Positions 25,446 to 34,015 of a DNA stretch of 64,000 nt are shown here, one piece after another. The DNA lies in assembly GCF_018760365.1 (NCBI RefSeq), contig NZ_JAHIAB010000001.1:79813-143812 (forward strand). The letters are read 5' to 3'. Position 1 is the stretch's first letter, and each line of letters starts with the position of its first letter. The DNA comes from Pseudooceanicola endophyticus (GTDB lineage Bacteria; Pseudomonadota; Alphaproteobacteria; Rhodobacterales; Rhodobacteraceae). Under the pieces are notes generated by a model. The model saw nothing but the letters and a program-made list of their open reading frames with translations, ran no database searches and had not been told where the DNA came from. Made by a program: the position numbers and the translations under genes.

Positions 25446-26246
25446 CTAGCCGTCCCTGTGATGGAAACAGATCGCCGCCTCGGTGCGGTTCGACACCCCG
25501 AGCTTGGCCATGATCCGGTGGATATGCAGCTTGACCGTATGGGCCGAAACCGACAGCTCATTGGCGATGACCTTGTTCGGACGCCCGGCCGCGACCAGCG
25601 TCAGCACCTCGCGTTCGCGCGGCGTGAGGCGGGCCACCGCCCCGGCCGTGGCCGCGCAATCGGGCCCGGCCTCAGGGGCTGCGGGCTCTGCCTGGTGCAG
25701 CGCCACGACATTGCCGGGCGGCGCCGGCATTCCCGGATCGCCGCGGCGCCCGCCGTCATAGACGCAGGTCGGCAGGTAGCGCCCGCCGCAGTCCAGCAGC
25801 CGGATCACCTGGATCCAGGCGTTCAGATGCAGGTTCATCGGCAGGATGCTGACCCCCGCCGCCGACAGAAGCACCCCCCAGCGGGCCATCAGCTCGCTCG
25901 CGCCGCTGTCCTCCCGCACCGCGATGGCCAGGTTCACTTCCCGAGTCAGCGCGTCGCGCCGCTTGACGAACAGCACCAGGTCGGCCGCCTGGCGTTCATC
26001 CACGATCAGCAGCCGCAACGGCGGGTGACCCGGCTGCCCGTGACTTGCAAAGACCAGCGAACAGGTCGCCAGATCCGGGCATCGTGTCGCCCGGACGCCG
26101 GCGAATTCGGTCTCGATGGTGCGCAGAACCACCTCCGAGAACAACCGTCGCGAGCCAACGAAACTGAATGAAACCTGGGGTACTACCTCCGGTCCGAGGA
26201 CCGCCTGTCCCGCCAGCCCGTGCTCTGATCCATCCGGTTCATGCAT
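25446..26246 (-). CDS. LuxR-type response regulator with degenerate receiver-like domain
   Basis: 266 residues. The C-terminal ~65 residues are a LuxR/GerE helix-turn-helix (LTPREREVLTLVAAGRPNKVIANELSVSAHTVKLHIHRIM). The N-terminal half follows receiver topology but lacks the acidic pair after strand 1 (FVGSRR instead of DD) and keeps an aspartate at the strand 3 position (LLIVDER). This layout resembles CsgD-like biofilm regulators. GAAGGAG precedes the ATG. An AT-rich 720-base region upstream has palindromes. It may control the nearby surface genes; this is inference from position only. Confidence 0.82.
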   Translation of the reverse strand: MHEPDGSEHGLAGQAVLGPEVVPQVSFSFVGSRRLFSEVVLRTIETEFAGVRATRCPDLATCSLVFASHGQPGHPPLRLLIVDERQAADLVLFVKRRDALTREVNLAIAVREDSGASELMARWGVLLSAAGVSILPMNLHLNAWIQVIRLLDCGGRYLPTCVYDGGRRGDPGMPAPPGNVVALHQAEPAAPEAGPDCAATAGAVARLTPREREVLTLVAAGRPNKVIANELSVSAHTVKLHIHRIMAKLGVSNRTEAAICFHHRDG

Positions 26247-26968
26247 GGGTCGTCTCCTTCGCTTATTGTGAGGCGTGCAGCAGCCCGTCGGGCTTCACCT
26301 CTTGTCCGGCATCCCCATCCGCCCAGACACAACCAGGAGGTTAACAGAATTGAAATCGACGTTAATCTATCCGCGAGATAGGGAAACTTTGTCACCTGCC
26401 CAAAGGGTTAGGGGGCCCCGGGTGAAAGCTTTCGGGAATTCGCATTCAAATTCAGACATTTGAATATTGTCTTAACACATATCGAATGCCCATTCAGGGC
26501 GCTGAACGAAGGGGAAATATCCTTAAGGATAGGTACCCGAATAGGGGCGTAATTCCGGGTCCGGAACGGGAAAATCCGAATTTTGCCCTGTCTCCAAGGC
26601 CCTGCAGTGGATTCGCCGGTGTCCCCCGAATTTCTAGCTATCGGGAAACCGGTCCTTCCCGCATCACTGTATCAGGTATTCGGAGCCCGCCGGGAAAGCC
26701 GCTCCGAAGCCGGCGACAGCAACAGTTGGTCCCCAAGCGATGTCGCCATGGCGCGCCCGCCCCCGAATGGCATCCCCAGTGTCAGGGCGCGCCGCCTCGC
26801 CGCCCGGGCGCCATGGCCCCTCCGGTTGCCTAAGCCGGTGCGGGATCGGCGCCGGGCGGCGAGGTCTGCTTTCCCTCCCCCCTTTTCCGATGCCTTCAAC
26901 ACACGCATTGAGGTCTTTATCGAAATGATAGATAAACCTTAAGGACACCTCAGGGAGGAGGTTCCGCC
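26247..26968. other. 722-base AT-rich divergent intergenic region with palindromes
   Basis: Markedly lower GC than the surrounding DNA between 26330 and 26560. It contains a perfect dyad ATTCAAAT-N6-ATTTGAAT (26444-26465), and a perfect 14-bp palindrome TATCCTTAAGGATA (26518-26531). CCTTAAGG recurs at 26937-26944 next to the methyltransferase start. The region is divergent between the LuxR and methyltransferase genes. No gene, tRNA or stable long RNA was recognised; a small RNA cannot be excluded. Confidence 0.6.
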
Positions 26969-27784
26969 ATGCCCGATATCGACAGCGACTTCAAAGGCTC
27001 CATCCCGGAGATCTATGACAGCCATCTGGTGCCGGTGCTCTTTGCCGATTACGGCGCCGAGCTGGCGCGTCGCGTCGCCCGCAGTGATCCCGCCGCCGTG
27101 CTCGAGATCGCCGCCGGCACCGGCGCGGTGACCCGGGCCATGGCGCCACTGCTGAGAGCGGGCGCCCGTTACGTGGTCAGCGACCTGAACGAGGCGATGC
27201 TGGAACGCGCCCGGATGCATCACCCCGCCCCGGTGCCGGGCATGGAATGGCAGATCGCCAATGCCCTGGCCCTGCCCTTCGAAGACGACAGTTTCGACGC
27301 GGTCTTCTGCCAGTTCGGCGTGATGTTCTTCCCCGACCGGGTGAAGGGCTTTTCCGAGGTGCGCCGCGTCCTGCGGCCGCAGGGCCGTTTCCTTTTCAAC
27401 AGCTGGGGGCCGCTGGAGGAAAACGACTTTTCCCGCATCGCGGTCGAGACGCTGATCCGGCTTTACCCGGACGACCCGCCGCTGTTCCTGGCCCGCACCC
27501 CCTTCGGCTACGGCGATCCCGCCGTGATCGAACGCGACCTGCGCGCCGCCGGCTTCACCCGGGTCTCGCTCGAGCGGGCTGAGCGCGAATGCCATGCCGG
27601 GACGGCGGATGATTTCGCCTTCGGACAGATCTACGGCTCTCCGCTGCGCCTCGAGATCGAGGGCCGGGGCGATCCGCCGCTGGCGCAGGTCCGCAAGGAG
27701 GTCGCGAAGGCGCTGGCCGAGCACTGCGGCAGCGGCCCGACCCGGGGCCGCATGGTGGCGCTGATGGCCGAGGCCAGCGGCTAG
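26969..27784 (+). CDS. class I SAM-dependent methyltransferase
   Basis: A 271-residue methyltransferase of the UbiE/Coq5-like (Methyltransf_11/25) type. Motif I is EIAAGTGAVTRAM (residues ~47-59), motif post-I is VVSDLNEAMLE, and motif II NALALPFEDDSFDAVFCQFGVMFF is typical of the family. GGGAGGAGG precedes the start. It stands alone between a regulatory region and a convergent flavoprotein gene. Substrate unknown. Confidence 0.9.
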   Translation: MPDIDSDFKGSIPEIYDSHLVPVLFADYGAELARRVARSDPAAVLEIAAGTGAVTRAMAPLLRAGARYVVSDLNEAMLERARMHHPAPVPGMEWQIANALALPFEDDSFDAVFCQFGVMFFPDRVKGFSEVRRVLRPQGRFLFNSWGPLEENDFSRIAVETLIRLYPDDPPLFLARTPFGYGDPAVIERDLRAAGFTRVSLERAERECHAGTADDFAFGQIYGSPLRLEIEGRGDPPLAQVRKEVAKALAEHCGSGPTRGRMVALMAEASG

Positions 27785-27791
27785 ATCACCA

Positions 27792-27833
27792 GCAGCCAGA
27801 TCACTGCGGCCAAATCACTGCGGCCAGATCAAT
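27792..27833. repeat. 14-bp tandem repeat, 3 units
   Basis: Three imperfect copies of GCGGCCAGATCACT (27792-27805, 27806-27819, 27820-27833) lie between the convergent methyltransferase and PPOX genes. The last unit overlaps the PPOX stop codon (27829-27831), so repeat growth may have moved the stop or the intergenic space. Confidence 0.75.
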
Positions 27834-28461
27834 AGAGACGGGTGCGCGCATCCTCGTCGTGCATCTCCTGGATCTGGGTCAGGTTCAGCTCGGACGGGGC
27901 AGCCTCGGCGGCCCATTGCGCCAGGGTCGGGGCGCTGCGGCGGGCGGGCCAGGTCTCGCTCCGCCAGAGGGCCGAGCGCACGAAGGCCTTGGAGCAATGC
28001 ATGAAGACCCGCTCCACGGTGATCGCCAGCGCCAGGTCCGGCAGGCGCCCGTTATGGGCCAGCGCCGCGCGGATATCCTCGTCGCGCAGGATCTGCGCCC
28101 GCCCCGAAACCCGCAGCGTCTCGGTATGGCCGGGGATCAGGAACAGCAGGCCAACCTCGGGATGGCGCAGGATGTTCTCGAAACTGTCGAGGCGCTGGTT
28201 GCCCAGCCGGTCGGGCAGCAGCAGGGTATGATCATCGGCCACCCGCACGAAGCCCGCCGCGTCGCCGCGCGGCGAGGTTGCGATGCTGCCATCCGCCCCC
28301 CGGGTCGAGAGCACCGCGAAGGGCGAGAGCGCGATGAAATCCCGCGCCAGGGCGTTCAGGCGGCTCATGTCCTTGTGCAGCACCCGGACCGAGGTTGGCT
28401 CGGGCAGGATCGCGCGCAGGGCCGCGCGGCTGGTGACGGGGGACTTCGGCGTGAAGGTCAT
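27829..28461 (-). CDS. pyridoxamine 5'-phosphate oxidase family protein (PPOX, FMN-dependent)
   Basis: A 210-residue split-barrel flavoprotein. The core reads FAVLSTRGADGSIATSPRGDAAGFVRVADDHTLLLPDRLGNQRLDSFENILRHPEVGLLFLIPG, typical of the MSMEG_1061-type PPOX group, followed by ETLRVSGRAQILRDE. These proteins bind FMN or related cofactors and usually reduce small substrates or protect against oxidants. Clear ATG at 28461; 294 bases separate it from the divergent acyltransferase gene. No obvious partner. Confidence 0.87.
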   Translation of the reverse strand: MTFTPKSPVTSRAALRAILPEPTSVRVLHKDMSRLNALARDFIALSPFAVLSTRGADGSIATSPRGDAAGFVRVADDHTLLLPDRLGNQRLDSFENILRHPEVGLLFLIPGHTETLRVSGRAQILRDEDIRAALAHNGRLPDLALAITVERVFMHCSKAFVRSALWRSETWPARRSAPTLAQWAAEAAPSELNLTQIQEMHDEDARTRLY

Positions 28462-28755
28462 GGGCAGCTCCGTTTCGGACCGGGAAGACGACGGACTTCA
28501 GCTTCTGGCTCGCAGCCTAGCACATCGCGCCCTGGTTGCATCCCGGCATTCCGCCTCGCCGAAACCGGCCCGCGCGGGGGCCCCTGCCCGGCAAAACCGC
28601 CCGTCCGGGCCGGAAACCGCCGATCCCCGGGCCGGCCATTGGCGGGGTTCCACCCGTCCCGCCGACCCGTGTGCCGGAACATGGAACAGCCAGCGGGGGC
28701 ATGATCGTTCTTCCTCGGACGCGGGGCAGCCGTCCCGCCATGAGGATCGGAGCGC

Positions 28756-30000
28756 ATGAACGAGATGCAGGAACAGCCCGGCCGGGACAGCGGCGCGGGC
28801 ACCGTCACCGGCGGGCCGCCGCAGAAATGGGATTACCAGAGCCTGACCGCCTTCCGCGGCATCGCCGCACTGCTGGTCGTCTTCTACCATTTCTCGGGCG
28901 GCTTCATGCCGGGGCTCAGCCCGGAACATGTCACCTACTTCGTCGATCGCAGCTACCTATGGGTCGATTTCTTCTTCCTGCTCAGCGGCTTCGTGATGGC
29001 CCATGTCTACCGGGAGCGCTTTTCGGAACGGATCGGCGGCCCGGCCTACCGGGGGTTTCTGGTGGCGCGCCTAGCGCGGATCTACCCGCTGCACCTGGCC
29101 CTGCTGGCGGCCTTCGTCGCGCTTGAGGTGCTGCGCAGCCTGGCGCTTCAGGACGGGCTGATCGAGGCCCGCCTGCCCCCCTTTGAAGGCCCCAAGAGCC
29201 TGTCGGCGCTGCTGGTCAGCCTGGGCCTGCTGCAATCCACCGGCATCGAAAGCGCGCTGGCCTGGAACTGGCCCTCCTGGTCGATCGCCTCGGAATGGTT
29301 CGCCTACCTGCTGTTCCCGGTGCTGGTGCTGGCGGGCGCGCGGATGGGCCGGCGCGCCGGGCTGCTGTCGGCAGCGGCCTGCCTGCTGGGCCTGGTGCTG
29401 CTGTCCAAGGACGGCGGCGCCCAGCTGGACCGCACCGCAGATTTCGGCGTGCTGCGCTGCCTGTGCGAGTTTTCCCTCGGGATGCTGGTCGAGGCGGCGT
29501 TGCAACGGCTGCTGCGCGCCGGGGACCGGCTGCGCTGGCTGGCGCGCGGAACCACCTCGGTGGGGCTGCTGGCCCTGATCGTGCTGGGGATGCACCTGGG
29601 CTGGGATGCCATCGCCTTCCCGCCGCTGATGGCCGCCTTCCTGCTGTGCCTGGCGCTGAATGACCGCCGCGAGGGGCGCTTTGCCCGGGCGCTGTCGGGC
29701 CGGATGCTGCTGTGGCTGGGCACGATCTCCTATGCGATCTACCTGTGCCACGCGCTGGTTCTGGAGGCGGCAGAGCTGGCCGGCAAGGTCCTTGTGGGGC
29801 ACAAGCCCGGCGTCGGCCTGGACCCGGCGCAGTCGCTGATCGCCATTGCCATCGCCTATGCGCTGATCCTGCCGCTGGCCCATGTGCTGCACCGCGGGAT
29901 CGAACGTCCGGCGCAATCCGCAGTGAAATCCAGCCGTCTGGCTCGGCGTTTCATCCACGGTCCGGCAGCCACCGGGACCCGTCCGGCCACCCAGGGCTGA
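28756..30000 (+). CDS. acyltransferase 3 family membrane protein
   Basis: A 414-residue multi-pass protein of the acyltransferase-3 family (PF01757), which acylates sugars of exopolysaccharide, LPS or other surface glycans. Its key features are the early histidine motif YHFSGG, W-V-D-F-F-F-L-L-S-G-F, R-x10-RIYPLH (R in ARIYPLHL), and the terminal LCH motif. About ten membrane helices can be traced. ATG 28756 is preceded by AGGATCGGAG. It stands alone, so the acylated target is unknown. Confidence 0.9.
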   Translation: MNEMQEQPGRDSGAGTVTGGPPQKWDYQSLTAFRGIAALLVVFYHFSGGFMPGLSPEHVTYFVDRSYLWVDFFFLLSGFVMAHVYRERFSERIGGPAYRGFLVARLARIYPLHLALLAAFVALEVLRSLALQDGLIEARLPPFEGPKSLSALLVSLGLLQSTGIESALAWNWPSWSIASEWFAYLLFPVLVLAGARMGRRAGLLSAAACLLGLVLLSKDGGAQLDRTADFGVLRCLCEFSLGMLVEAALQRLLRAGDRLRWLARGTTSVGLLALIVLGMHLGWDAIAFPPLMAAFLLCLALNDRREGRFARALSGRMLLWLGTISYAIYLCHALVLEAAELAGKVLVGHKPGVGLDPAQSLIAIAIAYALILPLAHVLHRGIERPAQSAVKSSRLARRFIHGPAATGTRPATQG

Positions 30001-30090
30001 AATTGCAGGCGACCTTAAGGTAAAGGGTTGCAAACGTTGGGAAGCCTCTCTAAAGACGCGAACACGATCTGCGCCCTGCGGCGCCGGTCA

Positions 30091-30174
30091 GGGCGACGAG
30101 CTGCAAGGTGCGGCAGCGGACTGTAACTCCGCCGGGGAGACCCATGCCTGGTTCGATTCCAGGGTCGCCCACCA
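30091..30174 (+). tRNA. atypical tRNA-Tyr-like gene, anticodon GTA, CCA encoded
   Basis: Found by folding 84 bases. Acceptor stem GGGCGAC (30091-30097) pairs with GTCGCCC (30164-30170) in 7 perfect pairs, followed by discriminator A and CCA. Anticodon stem GCGGA (30116-30120) pairs with TCCGC (30128-30132), loop CTGTAAC (30121-30127) with anticodon GTA. T stem CCTGG and CCAGG enclose TTCGATT. The variable arm has 14 bases with a possible GGG/CCC stem, as in class II tRNA-Tyr. The linker is GA instead of T at position 8, and the D arm folds as GCTGC (30100-30104)-AAGGT-GCGGC (30110-30114), five pairs with a 5-base loop, so canonical U8 and A14 are missing. Start G1-C72 and A73 fit bacterial tyrosine identity. 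Could be functional or a degenerate copy. Confidence 0.6.
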
Positions 30175-30243
30175 CTTCCCCTTCTCAGAACGTGGTGGAC
30201 CCGGGGCCGGGTCGACGGGCCTTTTCGGCCCGCCGAAAGCGCC

Positions 30244-31116
30244 TTAGCGGCCCGACGTGTCCAGCTGGTCGCGCAGCCAGTCCCCGAGCAGACTGATCGA
30301 CAGCGTGGTCAGCACGATCACCACCGCCGGGGCCAGCAGCACCCAGGGCGCCGTGCTCAGGTAGCTGCGCCCGTAACCCACCATGTTGCCAAGGCTGGTG
30401 TTGGGCGGCTGGATGCCAAGGCCCAGGAAGGACAGCCCGCTGGCCGCCAGGATCACCTCCGGGAAGGCCAGCGTGGCCGAGACGACCAGCGTGGCGGCGA
30501 TGTTGGGCAGCAGGTGACGGGCATAAAGCCGCCCCGGCCCCGCCCCCAGCTGACGCACCGCCATCATGTAGCCCTGCCCGTTCGCCGCCATCGCAAGGCC
30601 GCGCACCACGCGGGCGTGACGCTCCCATCCGTAGAAGGCCAGCAGGAAGACCAGCAGCGTCCAGGAATTGCCGAAGAACGCGAGCGCCGACAGCGCCAGG
30701 ATGATGAAGGGCAGCGCCGCCTGCACGTCGATCAGCACCAGCACGACCTGCTCTACCGGGCCACGGAAATGCGCCGCCGCCAGCCCCATCAGCGCCCCGA
30801 AGGCCACCCCCAGAAGGGTCGCGCAGAAGGCCAGCGTCAGCGACACCCGGATCGAGACGATCAGCCGGCTCAGCACGTCGCGGCCCAGCTGGTCGGTGCC
30901 CAGCGGATGCGCCCAGGCGCCGCCGAACAGCACCGGCGGTTGCAGCCGCGCGGAAAGGTCCATCTGCGTGATCGTGTAGGGTTGCAGCCAGTGCGCGCAG
31001 AGCGCCACCGCGACCATCAGCAGGATCCACAGGCTTGCCGCCGCGATCGAGGCAGGCATCGCCGGCAGGCGCAGGCGGCGCCGCTCGGGCAGGCTCAGGG
31101 TGACATCGGCGCTCAT
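30244..31116 (-). CDS. ABC transporter permease, DppC/OppC type
   Basis: A 290-residue permease. N-terminal OppC-type domain (PYTITQMDLSARLQPP, HPLGTDQLGRDVLSRLI), then five helices and the EAA loop (AMAANGQGYMMAVRQLGAG), ending in LLGDWLRDQLD. ATG 31116 has AGGAGG upstream; a longer ORF from 31662 begins inside the upstream gene. It overlaps the DppB-type gene by 4 bases (ATGA). It is the last gene of an operon that begins with a phosphoester hydrolase at 37194. Confidence 0.92.
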   Translation of the reverse strand: MSADVTLSLPERRRLRLPAMPASIAAASLWILLMVAVALCAHWLQPYTITQMDLSARLQPPVLFGGAWAHPLGTDQLGRDVLSRLIVSIRVSLTLAFCATLLGVAFGALMGLAAAHFRGPVEQVVLVLIDVQAALPFIILALSALAFFGNSWTLLVFLLAFYGWERHARVVRGLAMAANGQGYMMAVRQLGAGPGRLYARHLLPNIAATLVVSATLAFPEVILAASGLSFLGLGIQPPNTSLGNMVGYGRSYLSTAPWVLLAPAVVIVLTTLSISLLGDWLRDQLDTSGR

Positions 31117-32036
31117 GCCTGGGCCTCCTTCATGCGGGGATCGAGCCAGGTGTAAAGAAGGTCCACCAGCATGTTGGAGACGACCATCGTCGTGGCCACC
31201 AGCACCAGCACGCATTGCACCACCGACACATCGCGCGAGGTGACCGAGGTGACGATGAGCTGCCCCAGACCCGGCCAGCTGAAGACGCTTTCGGTGACCA
31301 CGGCACCGGCCAGCAGCCCGCCCACCATGAAGCCCACCATGGTGACCACCGGGATCGAGGCATTGGGCAGCGCGTGGCGCAGCACGACCTCGTGCCAGAG
31401 CAGCCCCTTGGCCGAGCCGGTACGGATATAGGGCTGGTCCAGCACCTCGATCATCGCGGAGCGGGTGAAGCGCGCCAGGATCGCCGCCCAGCCCACCGCC
31501 AGGGTGAAGACCGGCAAGAGCGCCGAGGTCCAGCTGTCGTTGCCGCCAGAGGGCAGCCAGTGCAGGTTGACGGCAAAGATCAGCACCAGCACCAGCCCCA
31601 GCACGAAGCCCGGCACCGAAAAGCCCGCGACCGCGCCGAACATCATCAGCCGGTCCAGCCAACGGCCCCGGTTCAGCGCCGCAAGGGTGCCAAGGGCCAC
31701 GCCGAAGACCACGCCCAGGATCAGCGCGGGCACCATGATCTCAAGCGTCACGCCGACGCGGGCGGTGACCTTCTGCAACACGTCGGCCCCGTCCAGCATC
31801 GACTTGCCGAACTCTCCGTGCAGGATCTGCCAGGCGTAGGAGGCGAACTGGATCACCAGCGGCTGATCAAGGCCCCAGGCCTTGCGGAAGGCGGCCAGCG
31901 CATCGGGCGGGGCATCGGGGCCCAGGATCACCATGGCGGGATCCGAGGTGGTGCGCAGCGCCACGAAGGCCGCCACCACCACGATCAGGATGGTCAGCAC
32001 GGCGCGCAGCAGGCGCCGGATCAGGAAGCGGGTCAT
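31113..32036 (-). CDS. ABC transporter permease, DppB/OppB type
   Basis: A 307-residue permease of the peptide/nickel family: N-terminal FLIRRLLRAVLTILIVV, the periplasmic loop (AWGLDQPLVIQFASYAWQILHGEFG), and the EAA loop (QPYIRTGSAKGLLWHEVV). It pairs with the DppC-type gene, sharing ATGA, and overlaps the upstream ATPase by 4 bases. Substrate is inferred only from the linked hydrolase. Confidence 0.92.
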   Translation of the reverse strand: MTRFLIRRLLRAVLTILIVVVAAFVALRTTSDPAMVILGPDAPPDALAAFRKAWGLDQPLVIQFASYAWQILHGEFGKSMLDGADVLQKVTARVGVTLEIMVPALILGVVFGVALGTLAALNRGRWLDRLMMFGAVAGFSVPGFVLGLVLVLIFAVNLHWLPSGGNDSWTSALLPVFTLAVGWAAILARFTRSAMIEVLDQPYIRTGSAKGLLWHEVVLRHALPNASIPVVTMVGFMVGGLLAGAVVTESVFSWPGLGQLIVTSVTSRDVSVVQCVLVLVATTMVVSNMLVDLLYTWLDPRMKEAQA

Positions 32037-33001
32037 GCCGGGGTCTCCTGGAGGTCGTGATGGCAGGCCACCGCGCGCCCGTCGGCACGCAGGCTCAGCC
32101 CCGGGTCCGTGCGGCGGCAGTGTTCGCTGGCCCGGGCGCAGCGCGGATGGAAGGCGCAGCCCGAGGGGCGGTTGCCAGGATCGGGCGGCTCGCCCGACAG
32201 GCGCGGGCGCGGCGTGGTGCGGAACGGGTCCGGGATCGAGCTGACGAGGACCTGCGTATAGGGATGGCGGGGGGCGGCAAAAAGCTGCGCGGGCGTGCCG
32301 CGTTCGACGACGCGGCCCAGGTACATCACCGCCACCTCGTCGGCGATGGTGCCCACCAGCTTCAGGTCGTGGCTGATGAACAGCATGGCCAGGTTCAGCT
32401 GCCGTTGCAGCCCCAGCAGGATGTTCACAACCTGCGCCTGGATCGACACGTCCAGCGCCGAGACCGGCTCATCGCAGACCAGAAGCTCGGGTTCGCTCGC
32501 AAGGGCGCGGGCCAGCACGACGCGCTGGCGCTGCCCGCCCGAGAGGGCCAGCGGCTGGGCTTCGCCCTGATCGGGACGCAGGCCGACGGCACGCAGCAGC
32601 TCGGCCACGCGGGCGGCGCGGGTTTCCTGCGTGCCGATGGCGTGGATCTCAAGCGGTTCGGCGATCTGGGCGGCGACCGACATGCGCTTGTCGAGCGCGC
32701 CCAGAGGATCCTGGAAGACCAGTTGCATACGACGGCGCAGGGCGCGCCAGGCGGCGCTGCCCTCAGGCGGCATGGGGGCGCCGTCAAACAGCACCTCTCC
32801 GCCATCGGGGGCCTCCAGCCCCAGGGCGATACGCCCGGTGGTCGACTTGCCGCAGCCGCTTTCCCCGACGATGCCAAGGATCTTTCCGCGCGCGACGGAA
32901 AGCGACACATCGCTCAGGGCATGGACGGGGGTCGGCGCCTGGAACAGGCCGCCGCCGCGCGCATAGGTCCGGCTGACGGAGCGCAGTTCAAGTAAGGGCA
33001 T
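32033..33001 (-). CDS. ABC transporter ATP-binding protein, DppF/OppF type
   Basis: A 322-residue ATPase: Walker A GESGCGKSTTG at ~44-54, Q-loop LVFQDPLGALDKR, signature LSGGQRQRVVLAR, Walker B LLVCDEPVSALDV. The C-terminal extension has the cysteine-rich oligopeptide ATPase motif (CAFHPRCARASEHC) near residues 275-295, which is associated with an iron-sulfur cluster in some members. It overlaps the neighbouring ATPase by 14 bases and the DppB gene by 4. Confidence 0.92.
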   Translation of the reverse strand: MPLLELRSVSRTYARGGGLFQAPTPVHALSDVSLSVARGKILGIVGESGCGKSTTGRIALGLEAPDGGEVLFDGAPMPPEGSAAWRALRRRMQLVFQDPLGALDKRMSVAAQIAEPLEIHAIGTQETRAARVAELLRAVGLRPDQGEAQPLALSGGQRQRVVLARALASEPELLVCDEPVSALDVSIQAQVVNILLGLQRQLNLAMLFISHDLKLVGTIADEVAVMYLGRVVERGTPAQLFAAPRHPYTQVLVSSIPDPFRTTPRPRLSGEPPDPGNRPSGCAFHPRCARASEHCRRTDPGLSLRADGRAVACHHDLQETPA

Positions 33002-34013
33002 CGGTCTGCTCCGGGGTCAGGGTCTGCGCCGGGGTCGACAGGACGCAGGCCGAGAGATGGCTGCGATGGCCGGCGACGGGCGCGAAATCGGGCTGTGCAT
33101 GGGTGCAATCGGCGCGGACATGCAGGCAGCGGGGCGCGAAGGCGCAGCCCTTCGGCATGTTCCAGGGGTCCGGCACCTGCCCCGGGATCGGCGTCAGCGT
33201 GCCCCGGCCCCGCCCCAGGCGCGGCGCGGCGGCGATCAGCCCGGCGGTATAGGGATGGGCGGGCGCGCGCAGCAGGCGGCCCATCGGCGCGCTTTCGACG
33301 ATGCGCCCGGCGTAAAAGACGGAAATGCGGTCGCAAAGCTCGCCCACGACCGCCAGATCGTGGCTGATCAGCACCAGCGCCATGCCCAGATCGCGCCGCA
33401 GATCATCCAGCAGCGTCAGGATCTGCGCCTGGATGGTGACATCAAGCGCCGTGGTGGGTTCATCCGCGACCAGCAGATCGGGCTGGCCGGCCAGCGCCAT
33501 GGCGATCATCACCCGCTGGTTCTGGCCGCCCGAAAGCTCGTGCGGGAAAAGATCGACGCGGTTCCTCGCATCGGGAATGCCGACCTGATCGAAAAGCCGG
33601 ATCGTCTCGCGCCGCGCCTCGGTCTTGGAAAGGCCGCGATGCAGGCGCAGCACCTCGGCGATCTGGCGGCCGACCCGCTGCACCGGGTTCAGCGCGCTCA
33701 TCGGATCCTGGGAAATCAGCGCGATGCGCCCGCCGCGCAGCCGTGCCAGGCGCCCTGCCGGCATGGTCCGCAGGTCCTGATCATCGAAGCGGACGGAGCC
33801 GGTGATCTGCGCCGCAGGCCCCAGCAGGCCAAGGGCTGCCAGCCAGGTCACCGACTTGCCCGAGCCGCTTTCGCCGACGATGCCCAGGGCCTCGCCCTTC
33901 GACAGCGACAGGTCGATCCCGCGCACGGCGGGGCCGCGCGGGAAGCGGACGTGGAAATCGTCGAAGCGCAGGAGCGGATGCGCCGCTCCTGCTTCGGTCA
34001 TGGACGGGGCCAT
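32988..34013 (-). CDS. ABC transporter ATP-binding protein, DppD/OppD type
   Basis: About 341 residues. Walker [13 protein letters not shown]-loop [14 protein letters not shown], signature [15 protein letters not shown], Walker [14 protein letters not shown]. The C-terminus has [17 protein letters not shown] 34013 (MAPSMTEAG) is 2 bases after the solute-binding protein stop, and overlaps no coding; the ATG at 34070 lies within that gene and is unlikely. Partner of the DppF-type ATPase. Confidence 0.92.
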   Translation of the reverse strand: MAPSMTEAGAAHPLLRFDDFHVRFPRGPAVRGIDLSLSKGEALGIVGESGSGKSVTWLAALGLLGPAAQITGSVRFDDQDLRTMPAGRLARLRGGRIALISQDPMSALNPVQRVGRQIAEVLRLHRGLSKTEARRETIRLFDQVGIPDARNRVDLFPHELSGGQNQRVMIAMALAGQPDLLVADEPTTALDVTIQAQILTLLDDLRRDLGMALVLISHDLAVVGELCDRISVFYAGRIVESAPMGRLLRAPAHPYTAGLIAAAPRLGRGRGTLTPIPGQVPDPWNMPKGCAFAPRCLHVRADCTHAQPDFAPVAGHRSHLSACVLSTPAQTLTPEQTDALT

Positions 34014-34015
34014 GA

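Noticed and set aside
30091..30174. tRNA-Sec (SelC)
   Set aside because: D arm is reminiscent but the anticodon is GTA, not TCA, the acceptor stem is 7 rather than 8 pairs, and the variable arm is too short.
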